A stretch of 64,000 nt of DNA, from NCBI RefSeq assembly GCF_000687555.1, contig NZ_JHWJ01000012.1, forward strand, positions 1 to 64,000, given 5' to 3'. Positions 7,669-15,643 of the stretch are shown piece after piece; within the stretch, counting starts at the first letter, position 1; the number at the start of each line of letters is the position of its first letter. The stretch comes from [Clostridium] aerotolerans DSM 5434 (GTDB lineage: Bacteria; Bacillota; Clostridia; Lachnospirales; Lachnospiraceae). Both the position numbers and the translations under genes were made by a program. The notes under the pieces were generated by a model. It was given only the letters and a program-made list of their open reading frames with translations. It was not told the origin of the DNA and did no database searches.

Positions 7669-7696
7669 CAAATTTAATTTTACTAAATTCAATTTG
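7669..7696. promoter_or_regulatory. Candidate OhrR/MarR operator dyad
   Basis: A 28-bp AT-rich imperfect palindrome with CAAATT and AATTTG ends matches its own reverse complement at 11 of 14 positions per half. It lies between two divergent promoters, 10 bases behind the gpx -35 and 15 bases before the -35 of the MarR gene. OhrR or the divergent MarR protein could bind here. Confidence 0.5.
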
Positions 7697-7710
7697 AGTA
7701 TAAAAACAGA

Positions 7711-7739
7711 TTGACTCCAGTTACTGCCAGTGTTATATT
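7711..7739 (+). promoter_or_regulatory. Promoter of the MarR gene
   Basis: TTGACT (7711-7716) and TATATT (7734-7739) are 17 bases apart. This placement excludes the first possible start codon at 7730 and supports the downstream TTG start. Confidence 0.65.
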
Positions 7740-7771
7740 TGTATGTACAAACAAGAGAGAGAGGTGATGCT

Positions 7772-8227
7772 TTGAATAAGGTTTTAAATACCGAAGAACA
7801 ACATGGCTTCCTCATGAACAGCTGTTTGTTTTTTTCCACCACCAAGCTTTCCAGAGCTTTGGGAAAAGTCGCAGAGGAAGCTTTTGCAAAAACAGGTCTT
7901 TCTCCAAGCCATGCCTTCCTGCTTACTCTTGTAAATCAAAACGGTGGCATGATGCAAAAAGATTTAGGGGAAACACTTCACTTAACTCCTTCCACCATTA
8001 CACGGCTGATTGAAAAGCTGGAATTAAAACAGCTTGTCACCAAAAGGTCGGAAGGAAAGCAGGCTTATCTAAATCCCACCCCCAAAGGACTGGCCTTGCA
8101 AAAGGAAATTACAGAATCATGGGAACAGCTCCACAGACAATATGATAGTATACTTACGGAAGAAGAAAAAGCTCAGTTTATTGCCATTAGTGGAAAGCTA
8201 TTAAAAAATGTTACAAAAGATTCCTAG
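7772..8227 (+). CDS. MarR-family transcriptional regulator
   Basis: This is a 151-residue winged-helix regulator. The recognition region TLHLTPSTITRLIEKLE is typical, as is the wing with KRSEGKQAYLNPTPKG. The start is taken as TTG at 7772 because AGGTG lies 5 bases before it and the upstream in-frame GTG at 7730 falls inside the promoter. An ATG further in, about 15 codons on, is an alternative. It is divergent from gpx and followed by an ABM-domain protein and a flavoprotein, so a role in quinone or electrophile stress is reasonable but inferred. Confidence 0.85.
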   Translation: MNKVLNTEEQHGFLMNSCLFFSTTKLSRALGKVAEEAFAKTGLSPSHAFLLTLVNQNGGMMQKDLGETLHLTPSTITRLIEKLELKQLVTKRSEGKQAYLNPTPKGLALQKEITESWEQLHRQYDSILTEEEKAQFIAISGKLLKNVTKDS

Positions 8228-8261
8228 GGTCATACGAAAACAAAAAATAAAGGAGAACATT

Positions 8262-8552
8262 ATGATACACATTATTGCTAATAACTACGTAAAAGCTGAC
8301 AAAGTTGAGGAGTATTTAAAATTGGCTACGGGTCTGGTTGATGATACCAGAAATAAGGATGCAGGATGCATCCGCTATGAGCTGGTTCAGGATTTAAAAA
8401 ATCCTCAGATTCTTACCATGCTGGAAGAATGGGAAAGCCAGGAAGACTTAAACAACCATATGAATTCGGAGCATTTTAAAGAAGTCATGGCTGCAACTGC
8501 TGATTTTTCTGAAAAAGCTGTGGAAATTCACGTATGCAAAAAAATCAAATAA
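8262..8552 (+). CDS. ABM-domain protein, putative quinol monooxygenase (YgiN-like)
   Basis: This 96-residue protein has the dimeric ferredoxin-like antibiotic-biosynthesis-monooxygenase fold: an N-terminal strand with IIANNY, a central helix, and the EEWESQEDLNNHMNSEHF signature. Relatives without cofactors oxidise quinols; many have unknown substrates. The start at 8262 has AAGGAG 7 bases upstream. It follows the MarR gene by 34 bases and probably shares its transcript. Confidence 0.85.
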   Translation: MIHIIANNYVKADKVEEYLKLATGLVDDTRNKDAGCIRYELVQDLKNPQILTMLEEWESQEDLNNHMNSEHFKEVMAATADFSEKAVEIHVCKKIK

Positions 8553-8672
8553 AGTACTTACCTATCCAGGAGCATTCTATCCCATAAACAGGATTAAGGT
8601 TTTATATGCTCCCTATATATGGTTAGATTTACGGGTCATAAATCAAATACCAGGATCATGGAGGGAAATTGT

Positions 8673-9203
8673 ATGAATGTATTAGTAGTCACAGGCAGTC
8701 CAAGAAGGAACGGCAATACAGAAATCATGGCAGATACCTTTGCCCAGTCAGCAAAAGCAGCCGGTCATGATGTTACAGTGAGGAATTTAAGCACCTTGAA
8801 GGTGGGTCCATGTCTGGCCTGTCAATACTGCTTTACCCACGATGGTGTCTGTGTTCAGACAGATGATATGAGTCATCTTTTAAAGGATATCGAAGAGACC
8901 GATATGCTGGTTCTGGCCTCTCCCATCTATTGGTTTGACGTATCCGCTCAGACAAAGGCCTTTGTGGATCGTATGTACGCCTTTGCCAAAAAGGGCTTTC
9001 GCATCCGATCCATTGCCATGCTCTTAAACTCCGGAGGTGATAATGTTTATGATGCTGCCGAAGCTCAGCTCAATGCCATTTGTTCTTATCTGAAATGGGA
9101 AAACAAGGGCGTCATCAAAATATCAGGAATGACAGAAAAGGGGAGCATGAACCATACCGATCGGCTGGATTCCGTCAGAGAATTTGCTGCCAACCTTTCA
9201 TAA
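8673..9203 (+). CDS. NAD(P)H-dependent FMN reductase / iron-sulfur-flavoprotein-like protein
   Basis: This 176-residue flavodoxin-fold protein has the FMN phosphate loop GSPRRNGNTE at residues 8-17 and SPIYWFDVSAQTKAFVDR near 87-104. It also carries Cys47, Cys50, Cys53 and Cys60, a C-x2-C-x2-C-x6-C pattern that matches the compact cluster motif of archaeal and clostridial iron-sulfur flavoproteins. The start at 8673 has GGAGGG 7 bases upstream; earlier in-frame ATGs lack one. It may carry electrons from NAD(P)H or ferredoxin to oxygen, peroxide or quinones. The substrate is not readable from sequence. Confidence 0.85.
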   Translation: MNVLVVTGSPRRNGNTEIMADTFAQSAKAAGHDVTVRNLSTLKVGPCLACQYCFTHDGVCVQTDDMSHLLKDIEETDMLVLASPIYWFDVSAQTKAFVDRMYAFAKKGFRIRSIAMLLNSGGDNVYDAAEAQLNAICSYLKWENKGVIKISGMTEKGSMNHTDRLDSVREFAANLS

Positions 9204-9216
9204 TCGAACGTACATA

Positions 9217-9247
9217 AAAATGGTGCTCCCAACGGGAGCACCATTTT
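9217..9247. terminator. Bidirectional terminator
   Basis: A 14-bp perfect stem (9217-9230 with 9234-9247) with a 3-base loop separates converging genes. It carries A and T runs on both sides, so it works in either direction. Confidence 0.92.
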
Positions 9248-9256
9248 CTATTATAT

Positions 9257-9904
9257 TTAGAGCTCAAGCCCTCTTAATTTAATATAGTCTTTGATAAGCG
9301 TAGCAGTCTGCTCCAAATCGATTCTGCTGGTATTGATGATGAGATCATAATTATCCCAGTCCTCCCAGCTCTCACCGGTGTAATAGCGGTAATATTCTTT
9401 TCTCTCCCGGTTGATCTTCTTCACACGCTTGGTCGCTTCTTTTTCATCGATCTTATCCACATCCATGGTTCTTTTCACAAGTGTAGGGGTATCTGCGTAT
9501 ACAAATATCTTTACAAGTCCTGGTACCTTCACATCTTCACGGCTTAAGATATAATCCGCACATCTGCCTGCAATGATACAGGACTCTTCCTCTGCAAGCT
9601 CTCTGATGACCTGGGACTGAAAACGGAATAAGTTCTCCGGTTTTACAATATCCGAATCCGTCGATGGCTTTCCTAACTGGGGTTTTAATCCGCTTACGAT
9701 CCGGTAAAGCAGATTATTTCCTGCCTTTTCATCTGCCAGGCGGAAAAATACTTCTCCCACAGCGCTCTGCTCGGAAGTAAGGGTCAAAATCTCTTCGTCA
9801 TAAAAGTTAATTCCAAATTCTTCTGCAAGAGCCTTTCCTACGATACGGCCGCCGCTTCCGTACTGTCTTCCTATTGTAATGACCAGATTATTTTTCTCTT
9901 TCAT
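9257..9904 (-). CDS. Cytidylate-kinase-like family protein
   Basis: This 215-residue protein belongs to the cytidylate kinase-like family (Pfam Cytidylate_kin2). It shows ITIGRQYGSGGRIVGKALA as a P-loop-like start, an AGRCADYIL block near 110, and a basic RKEYYRYYTG segment. The true activity of this family, common in Clostridia, is not established, so a nucleoside monophosphate kinase role is only suggested. The start at 9904 has AAAGGAGG 8 bases upstream. It is transcribed away from galK with no clear terminator between. Confidence 0.85.
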   Translation of the reverse strand: MKEKNNLVITIGRQYGSGGRIVGKALAEEFGINFYDEEILTLTSEQSAVGEVFFRLADEKAGNNLLYRIVSGLKPQLGKPSTDSDIVKPENLFRFQSQVIRELAEEESCIIAGRCADYILSREDVKVPGLVKIFVYADTPTLVKRTMDVDKIDEKEATKRVKKINRERKEYYRYYTGESWEDWDNYDLIINTSRIDLEQTATLIKDYIKLRGLEL

Positions 9905-9988
9905 AATGCCTGCCTCCTTTAGTTGCACGTTCTCATATCTTCTATTACTTACCTCTATTGTACTCTATTATGGCAGGATTTACAATTA

Positions 9989-11287
9989 TTATTGCTTTAG
10001 AATCTCTTGAAAACAGATGGCTCCGTAAGGTCTGATGCTCATGCGGTATGCATTCCCCTCGCCCATGGCTTTTTCCATGTAGGCGATATACTCATCTGCC
10101 AGTTCATTGGGAATCATGGTCATAATAACACCGGCAAATCCGCCGCCATGAATCCTGCAGGCACCTGCCTTCTTTTCTCCCAGGTAAAGCTCTGTCAGAG
10201 CCAGAGCCACGGTGATTCCCTGCTCCTGATAGCTGGAATTGGTAAAGCAGTTCTGAAGCCATTTCCAGGAGGAATTACCGGAAGCAGTGATATTATGCAG
10301 AAAATCTTCAAAACGTCCTTCCTTTAAGGCTGCCACTTCTGCTTCCACCCGCTTATTCTCCTCAAAGAAATGAAGAGCACGAAGAACGGAACGGTCACCG
10401 GCAAATTCTCTCACCTCATTCAGGTTTAAAAGGACCTGTTCTTCTGTAATTTCTGCGCACACTTCTTTTCCGAAGAACTCTGCTACTTTTTTCATCTCCA
10501 GGGGAACAAGGGAATAATCCTCGCTTAAATCTGCATGTCCCTTGCCTGTATTCACGATGATCAGACTGTGATTTCTGGAAGCGAAATCAAAATCAATTTT
10601 TTCTACCTTTGGCTCAGATGGATTCTTAAAATCAATGGTAATAAGACCGCCTACGGCACATGCCATCTGATCTAAGAGACCTGAGGACTTGTCCCAGTAA
10701 ACATTCTCAGAGTACTTGCCGATATGGGCGTAATCCACTGCGGTAAGACGTCCCTGATTAAAGAAGGTATTGATCATGCTGCAAAGGAGCATTTCATAAG
10801 AAGCAGAGGAGCTGACTCCTGCCGCACTGATTACATTGGTGGTAATATAGGCATCAAATCCCCCGATTTCATGGCCGGCTTCTAAAAAGCCTTTGAACAG
10901 GCCCTTGGTCAAATCAATGGTTCCTGCCTTCTTCTCACTCGGTCTTAAGTCATCAAGATCTATGGTGAAATTCTGATTATAGGTCTCACTGATTATGGTA
11001 ACGGTCCTGGTACCATTTTTCGCGGCTACGCCTACACAGTCCAGATTTATACTTCCTGCAAGCACCTTTCCATGGTTATGATCTGTATGGTTACCGCTGA
11101 TTTCTGTACGGCCAGGGGCAGAAAACAGCAGGACATCCTCATCCTGGGGGAATTTCTTTTCAAAGCTTACTAACAGCTCTTCATACCGTTTAATGTTTTT
11201 TTCAATTCCCTCTTCTCCATATAAGGAAGCCATAAGTCTTCTGGAATCATCTGATTTTAAAAGCTTAATGGTATCGGTAACTTTCAT
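9989..11287 (-). CDS. galK: Galactokinase
   Basis: This 432-residue GHMP kinase phosphorylates galactose at C1 in the Leloir pathway. It has the galactokinase signature GRTEISGNHTDHNHG (about 59-73), the ATP loop GVSSSASYEM near 160, and the C-terminal GHMP motif RIHGGGFAG. It is about 40 residues longer than the E. coli enzyme because of an N-terminal extension, as in other clostridial homologues. The start at 11287 has AAAAGGAG upstream. No galT or galE is adjacent, so the pathway is split. A role on another sugar cannot be ruled out. Confidence 0.92.
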   Translation of the reverse strand: MKVTDTIKLLKSDDSRRLMASLYGEEGIEKNIKRYEELLVSFEKKFPQDEDVLLFSAPGRTEISGNHTDHNHGKVLAGSINLDCVGVAAKNGTRTVTIISETYNQNFTIDLDDLRPSEKKAGTIDLTKGLFKGFLEAGHEIGGFDAYITTNVISAAGVSSSASYEMLLCSMINTFFNQGRLTAVDYAHIGKYSENVYWDKSSGLLDQMACAVGGLITIDFKNPSEPKVEKIDFDFASRNHSLIIVNTGKGHADLSEDYSLVPLEMKKVAEFFGKEVCAEITEEQVLLNLNEVREFAGDRSVLRALHFFEENKRVEAEVAALKEGRFEDFLHNITASGNSSWKWLQNCFTNSSYQEQGITVALALTELYLGEKKAGACRIHGGGFAGVIMTMIPNELADEYIAYMEKAMGEGNAYRMSIRPYGAICFQEILKQ

Positions 11288-11396
11288 TATTATTCTCCTT
11301 TTCCCCATTCAATTACATTATAAAACAATACTATGAGTATAGCATAATTGTCAAAAGTTCTACAATACATTATTCTACGAAATCCTATAAAATAAT

Positions 11397-11426
11397 TTGA
11401 CAGTATCCCAGGGCCGCCCCTATAAT
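11397..11426 (+). promoter_or_regulatory. Promoter of the radical SAM gene
   Basis: TTGACA (11397-11402) and TATAAT (11421-11426) are 18 bases apart. The spacer is unusually GC-rich for this genome. Confidence 0.7.
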
Positions 11427-11456
11427 AAAGCAATGACGAAAACCGGGGAGGCTTCT

Positions 11457-12401
11457 ATGCTTTGGAACGAAAAACCTTATCATTCTCTTGACTTTGAAAT
11501 GAAAAAACAATACGGGCAGAAGATTTATAAGCTGGCCCTGGACGGAGGAATGACCTGCCCCAACCGGGATGGCACCTTAGGGAAGAATGGCTGTATCTTT
11601 TGCAGCGGAGGAGGCTCAGGGGAATTTGCTGAATCCATGTGTGCTCATGCCTCTGTTACAGAACAGATTGAAGCTGCCAAGGAAACGGTCAGCCGGAAGA
11701 TGAAACAAGAGGAAGGCCGTTTTATTGCATATTTTCAATCCTATACCAATACTTACGCCCCTGTTTCCTATTTAAGAAAGCTGTTTACAGAAGCCATATC
11801 CCATCCGGATGTAGCCATTCTTTCCATTGCTACCCGGCCAGATTGCCTTTCAGAAGACGTGATTCTATTATTAAAAGAGCTAAATAAGCAAAAACCGGTG
11901 TGGGTAGAGCTTGGATTACAGACCATACATGAGGCCACCGCTCAGTATATCAGGCGGGGTTATTCCCTTCCTGTCTTTTTTGATGCTTATGTACGGCTGA
12001 AAGAAGCCGGATTAACCGTAATTACCCATGTGATTTTAGGACTGCCAGGCGAAGATAAGGAGATGATTTTTGATACCATCCGCTATCTATCCCGCTTGGG
12101 AGACCATGGAACGGATGGCATTAAGCTGCAGCTTCTCCATATTTTAAAAGACACAGACCTGGCCCTGGAATACGAAAAAGGCTTGATTCCCGTTTACACC
12201 TTGGAAGAGTATGTAGATCTGGTGATCGACTGCATCGCTCTTCTTCCAAAGGAAGTGGTCATCCATCGAATCAGCGGTGACGGTCCGAAAGCCCTTCTTT
12301 TGGCCCCTCTCTGGAGCGGAAACAAGCGGCTGGTACTTAATTCTCTGGCAAAACGATTCAAAGAACGAGGTATCTGTCAGGGAGACAGATACCTCGGTTA
12401 A
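11457..12401 (+). CDS. Radical SAM protein, YhcC / TIGR01212 family
   Basis: This 314-residue radical SAM protein holds its 4Fe-4S cluster with Cys34, Cys46 and Cys49 in CPNRDGTLGKNGCIFC, the unusual C-x11-C-x2-C spacing typical of the YhcC family. Further family blocks are VELGLQTIHE and THVILGLPGE. The function of the family is unsettled. The start at 11457 has GGGGAGG 5 bases upstream and a good promoter before it. Its last codons form a perfect 13-bp hairpin. It converges on the CapA-like gene, whose stop lies 2 bases away. Confidence 0.9.
   Translation: MLWNEKPYHSLDFEMKKQYGQKIYKLALDGGMTCPNRDGTLGKNGCIFCSGGGSGEFAESMCAHASVTEQIEAAKETVSRKMKQEEGRFIAYFQSYTNTYAPVSYLRKLFTEAISHPDVAILSIATRPDCLSEDVILLLKELNKQKPVWVELGLQTIHEATAQYIRRGYSLPVFFDAYVRLKEAGLTVITHVILGLPGEDKEMIFDTIRYLSRLGDHGTDGIKLQLLHILKDTDLALEYEKGLIPVYTLEEYVDLVIDCIALLPKEVVIHRISGDGPKALLLAPLWSGNKRLVLNSLAKRFKERGICQGDRYLG
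12366..12396. terminator. Perfect 13-bp hairpin inside the 3' end of the radical SAM gene
   Basis: CGAGGTATCTGTC (12366-12378) and GACAGATACCTCG (12384-12396) form a perfect stem with a 5-base loop, ending 2 bases before the stop codon. No T-run follows. It sits exactly at the junction of two convergent genes and may block read-through or protect RNA ends. Confidence 0.55.
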
Positions 12402-12403
12402 GA

Positions 12404-13591
12404 TTAGTTATTATGATGAAGCACTCCTTGTTCATCCACGGTAACCCCAAAGGAGATTCCCTGAATGTACTGATAAAAGCTCTGTTTCTCTCCTTCCTCT
12501 GTTAAGGTCCTTGTATAACCAGACTTAGAAGTACCTGGAACCAGGGATAAGGTGGTGCTTCCCCCATCAAAATCCACATCAAGGCGTAACAGGGCTGTCT
12601 TTGGAATGGAGCTTCCAAAGATATAATTGCCAAGACTGTAGCAAATGGGTTTATCCTTGTAATATTCAAAGCCCTGAAGTACGTGGGGGTGGCTTCCAAT
12701 GACCGCATCCGCCCCTGCATCAATGATCTGTTTTCCCAAAGCCCGTTGATATTGCTGGGGCTTTTCATCCCGTTCCACGCCCCAATGGACGTAAACGACA
12801 AGATAATCACAGAGAGGCCTCGCTTTTTTTATCTCTTCTATTAGAATCGTAGGATCGTATCCACTGACCATGCCAGGCTTCTGACTGCCAGCCACCCAGC
12901 CAGGGTCAGGATAAACTCTGGAGGCAGCAAGAAATCCTATGGTCTTTCCTTTGACCTCCATGGTCTGTAATTGCTTTGCCCGTTCCATGTTAGGACCGGC
13001 TCCCACATAACGGATGCCTGCCCCGTCTAAGGCAGTGCAGGTATCGAGAAGAGCATCGGTCCCATAGTCCAGTGTATGGTTATTGGCAATGGTCACAATA
13101 TCCACTCCTATTTCATTCATCATAGAAACTCTGGAAGGCGGCAGTCGGAAGGTAAACTGTTTGTCCGGTGCGGCTGTCCCCCGGTCACTGAATGGGAACT
13201 CCTGGTTTGCCATAAAGATGTCAGACTGGCTGATTTCCGTCTGAAATCCAGCATCAAGCACACCATTAATACCTTTTGCATTATCATAAGCGGATGTTAC
13301 ATAATTAGAAAGTAATATATCCCCTGCAAATACCAGATGAACCACTGGGTTTTCCGGCTCTTTGTCCGGAGCTTTCGTTTCTGTCTCATCTTCTGACTGT
13401 TTTAGAGTGAGTACTTCTGTTTCTGTCTGAACCTGGAATTCCTTCCCTGATGGGTTGTCCGTTTCATAGGCCAGGGTTGGCTCGGCCTTTGATTCTTTCC
13501 ATTCGCTGATTCCTATCCACCCAATAAGCATTACAAACAGTAACGCAGGAAGGAAAACCAGAATTTTGATCCAGTTGCCTGTTTTCTTCAT
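12404..13591 (-). CDS. CapA / PgsA-type membrane-anchored metallophosphatase-like protein
   Basis: This 395-residue protein has an N-terminal membrane anchor (about 10-28), a Glu/Thr-rich linker, then the PGA_cap domain (Pfam PF09587, calcineurin-like fold). Visible blocks are LVFAGDILLS, MANQEFPFS, IANNHTLDYG and VIGSHPHVLQG, with the expected metal-binding Asp, Asn and His residues. Family members help export poly-gamma-glutamate, but most clostridial copies are orphans, as here, with no pgsB or pgsC near. The start at 13591 has CAGGAGG upstream; a longer frame to 13705 covers a leader rich in repeats. A promoter lies at 13769-13797. Confidence 0.85.
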   Translation of the reverse strand: MKKTGNWIKILVFLPALLFVMLIGWIGISEWKESKAEPTLAYETDNPSGKEFQVQTETEVLTLKQSEDETETKAPDKEPENPVVHLVFAGDILLSNYVTSAYDNAKGINGVLDAGFQTEISQSDIFMANQEFPFSDRGTAAPDKQFTFRLPPSRVSMMNEIGVDIVTIANNHTLDYGTDALLDTCTALDGAGIRYVGAGPNMERAKQLQTMEVKGKTIGFLAASRVYPDPGWVAGSQKPGMVSGYDPTILIEEIKKARPLCDYLVVYVHWGVERDEKPQQYQRALGKQIIDAGADAVIGSHPHVLQGFEYYKDKPICYSLGNYIFGSSIPKTALLRLDVDFDGGSTTLSLVPGTSKSGYTRTLTEEGEKQSFYQYIQGISFGVTVDEQGVLHHNN

Positions 13592-13645
13592 CAATGCCTC
13601 CTGATTGTTAATAGTTTCAACATGTTTTTCATGATTTCCATAATG

Positions 13646-13704
13646 TTTTCCACATTTTTCGAGGAAAACTCCACATTTTCTTATAAAATCGAGGATTATC
13701 CACA
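13646..13704 (+). repeat. Three same-direction CCACA repeats with one perfect DnaA-box-like 9-mer
   Basis: TTTTCCACA (13646-13654), AACTCCACA (13667-13675) and TTATCCACA (13696-13704) lie in the leader of the CapA-like gene, two of them next to CGAGGA. The third equals the consensus DnaA box. Another perfect copy is at 14410-14418. They could be DnaA sites or leader-RNA repeats. Confidence 0.4.
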
Positions 13705-13768
13705 TAATGCATTCTGTTTTTACATAACTAAACCTTTATGCTTGTCTGGATTTTATTCCCATTTTTTT

Positions 13769-13797
13769 ATCTTACCCAAATAATCAAGTTTTGTCAA
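13769..13797 (-). promoter_or_regulatory. Promoter of the CapA-like gene
   Basis: On the minus strand TTGACA (13792-13797) and TAAGAT (13769-13774) are 17 bases apart. The transcript would have an untranslated leader of about 170 bases containing the CCACA repeats. Confidence 0.65.
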
Positions 13798-13826
13798 ATG
13801 GTAAAAGTGTCTGTAAAATCATAAGA

Positions 13827-13854
13827 AAGGACATGGCAAAACTGCCATGTCCTT
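13827..13854 (-). terminator. Terminator downstream of the small membrane protein gene
   Basis: AAGGACATGGCA (13827-13838) pairs with TGCCATGTCCTT (13843-13854), a 12-bp perfect stem with a 4-base loop. The T-tract after it on the minus strand is weak. Confidence 0.7.
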
Positions 13855-13919
13855 ATTCGTGTGCGTCTATCAATTGATAGTACCACCTGAATCATCAGAT
13901 GGAACCACTTATGTATATA

Positions 13920-14222
13920 CTAGTATGTCAGACCTCTTTTATCTATCTCTGCCTTATAAAGCTGATAGACATCCTCCTGCATATTTAAGAAGGATTTGAA
14001 GAAAATACCGTACATGAAGATTGCCATCATCTTTCTGTTCCGGCCTTTATCAGCTGCACTGCACAGCTTTATTAGCTGCTGGTCATTGACCTTTCCCTTT
14101 TCCAGCCTTCTTCTAATGCTGTTTTGCTGAATCTTACTCAGCATTCTTGTATACAAATTAAATAAAAGCATAATTCCTAAGATAAACGCTACAAGCACGA
14201 CTATCGAAGTTACGTTATTCAT
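13920..14222 (-). CDS. Small single-span membrane protein of unknown function
   Basis: This 100-residue protein is not recognised. Residues 6-26 form one hydrophobic membrane helix, followed by a basic, helical cytoplasmic segment with IRRRLEKGKVNDQQLIKL and an amphipathic C-terminus. The start has AAAGGAGGG about 8 bases upstream and is well supported. It is monocistronic, with a terminator at 13827-13854 and a long AT-rich region upstream. No function is proposed. Confidence 0.75.
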   Translation of the reverse strand: MNNVTSIVVLVAFILGIMLLFNLYTRMLSKIQQNSIRRRLEKGKVNDQQLIKLCSAADKGRNRKMMAIFMYGIFFKSFLNMQEDVYQLYKAEIDKRGLTY

Positions 14223-14561
14223 ATAATAGTCCCTCCTTTTTTTATCCTTGTAACAATATTTATACCATAAATTGTTAAAAAGGTAAATATTTTATCTTAT
14301 TTTAATTATGAACTCATTTAACAAAATATGTACATTAATACTAATAAATTTCGTTATTGTCGCATTTTAAACAAAATTATTCCTGATAACTTCCTGAATT
14401 TTGGAAGTATTATCCACATCTTTATACTTAGTTTGTTTTGTAAATCACATGAAATCTGATTGTGATGATATAAGATTTTTTATAACACCACGTCTTTGTA
14501 TTCATATGGTTTGTTTTATATTTGCTTGTCACTCTGCAGCAAATTGTTAAGATTAAAAAGA
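14223..14561. other. AT-rich intergenic region with one DnaA-box 9-mer
   Basis: About 340 bases of strongly AT-rich DNA separate the small membrane protein gene from the DegV gene. It should contain the promoter of the former. TTATCCACA at 14410-14418 is a perfect DnaA-box match. No open frame or RNA gene is seen. Confidence 0.5.
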
Positions 14562-14607
14562 AGCCTGTCATGGAAAATGGGAGGACTCTCCTTTTCCATG
14601 ACAGGCT
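14562..14607 (-). terminator. Terminator of the degV gene
   Basis: A 16-bp perfect stem (14562-14577 with 14592-14607) is followed on the minus strand by TTCTTTTT. Confidence 0.9.
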
Positions 14608-14641
14608 CGATTCTTTTATTCAGGTATTTAAAAACGTAAGA

Positions 14642-15484
14642 TTACAGCGTCATGATGATTCCACCGTCATTGGCATATACAGTGGCAACACCAGCTGTTT
14701 CCGTAATAATCACGTCTTTGAATTCTGCTCTTTTTCTCATCTCCTGCTTTACATACTCTGCTCTCTCAGGGTTGTTGCAGTGAGCTATGGCAAGTACCTT
14801 ATCTCTGGTATCACCTGCATTCTTAATAGCGATCTCCACCATGCGTATTAAAGCTTTATTAATGCCTCTTGCCTGATCCAGCTTTACAATGACACCAGAT
14901 TCTGCACTCATGACCGGTTTTATGTTAAGAGCCGTGGCAAAGAAGGCCTGAAGCCCTGTAAGTCTGCCGTTCTTTCGCAATGTATCAAGGCTTTCCAGCA
15001 CAAAGTAGGTCTTCATGTTCTTAATAAAGGCTCTTGCTCTTTGCTCAATCTCCTCAAAAGGAAGGGCTGCCTGACAAAGGGACTGAACCAGCAGGGCAAT
15101 GTTAAGCTGACCGGAAGAAGCGGAATCAGAACCTAAAACAGCAATTTTCTTTCCATCGTTTACGTGCTCTTCTTCATATAGCTTCTTACCAAGGACGGCG
15201 CTGTTGTAGCTGCCGCTTAAATGCTCGGATAAGGTTATGACGAAAACGTGCTCTTCCTCACACTCATATGCCTCTTTATAAAGCTCTGGAGAAGGACAGG
15301 CAGACTTTGGTGATTCACTGCTGCTTTTTACCAGTTCCAGAAAGCTTTTCTGATCAAAGGTATCGTCATCAATAATCTGGTTTTCTCCCACCTGTAGGGT
15401 AAGTGGAATTATCTGAAAGTGGGGATCTTTTTTTAAATCTGCTGTAAGATCAGTGCAGCTATCCCCAATAATTTTATAATTCAT
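14642..15484 (-). CDS. DegV-family fatty-acid-binding protein
   Basis: This 280-residue protein belongs to the DegV/FakB family, which binds one acyl chain and presents it to the FakA kinase for entry into phospholipid synthesis. It shows GDSCTDLTAD at the N-terminus, the TCPSP-like SACPSPELY, ITLSEHLSGSYNSA near 84, SLDTLRKNGR near 166 and a conserved C-terminal HCNNPE. GGAGGAAGA precedes the start. It is a single gene with its own terminator; no fakA homologue is near. Confidence 0.92.
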   Translation of the reverse strand: MNYKIIGDSCTDLTADLKKDPHFQIIPLTLQVGENQIIDDDTFDQKSFLELVKSSSESPKSACPSPELYKEAYECEEEHVFVITLSEHLSGSYNSAVLGKKLYEEEHVNDGKKIAVLGSDSASSGQLNIALLVQSLCQAALPFEEIEQRARAFIKNMKTYFVLESLDTLRKNGRLTGLQAFFATALNIKPVMSAESGVIVKLDQARGINKALIRMVEIAIKNAGDTRDKVLAIAHCNNPERAEYVKQEMRKRAEFKDVIITETAGVATVYANDGGIIMTL

Positions 15485-15580
15485 AATTCTATTCTTCCTC
15501 CTGACACGAAACTTATCATGTAGTATTCATTACCATATATTATAGAGAAACCCGTCACGGATGTCAATAGGATTATGGAG

Positions 15581-15624
15581 AAAAGGACCGTTACCCTTTG
15601 TTTTCCAGGGCAACAGTCCTTTTT
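15581..15624 (-). terminator. Terminator of htpG
   Basis: AAAGGAC-GTT-CCCT segments at 15582-15596 pair with AGGG-AAC-GTCCTT at 15607-15622. The stem is imperfect, with T-rich flanks on both strands. Confidence 0.7.
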
Positions 15625-15643
15625 ATTTTTATCGGTTATATTG

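Noticed and set aside
13640-14420. A replication origin
   Set aside because: There is no dnaA or dnaN, only two perfect DnaA boxes, and no ordered array; titration or chance is more likely.
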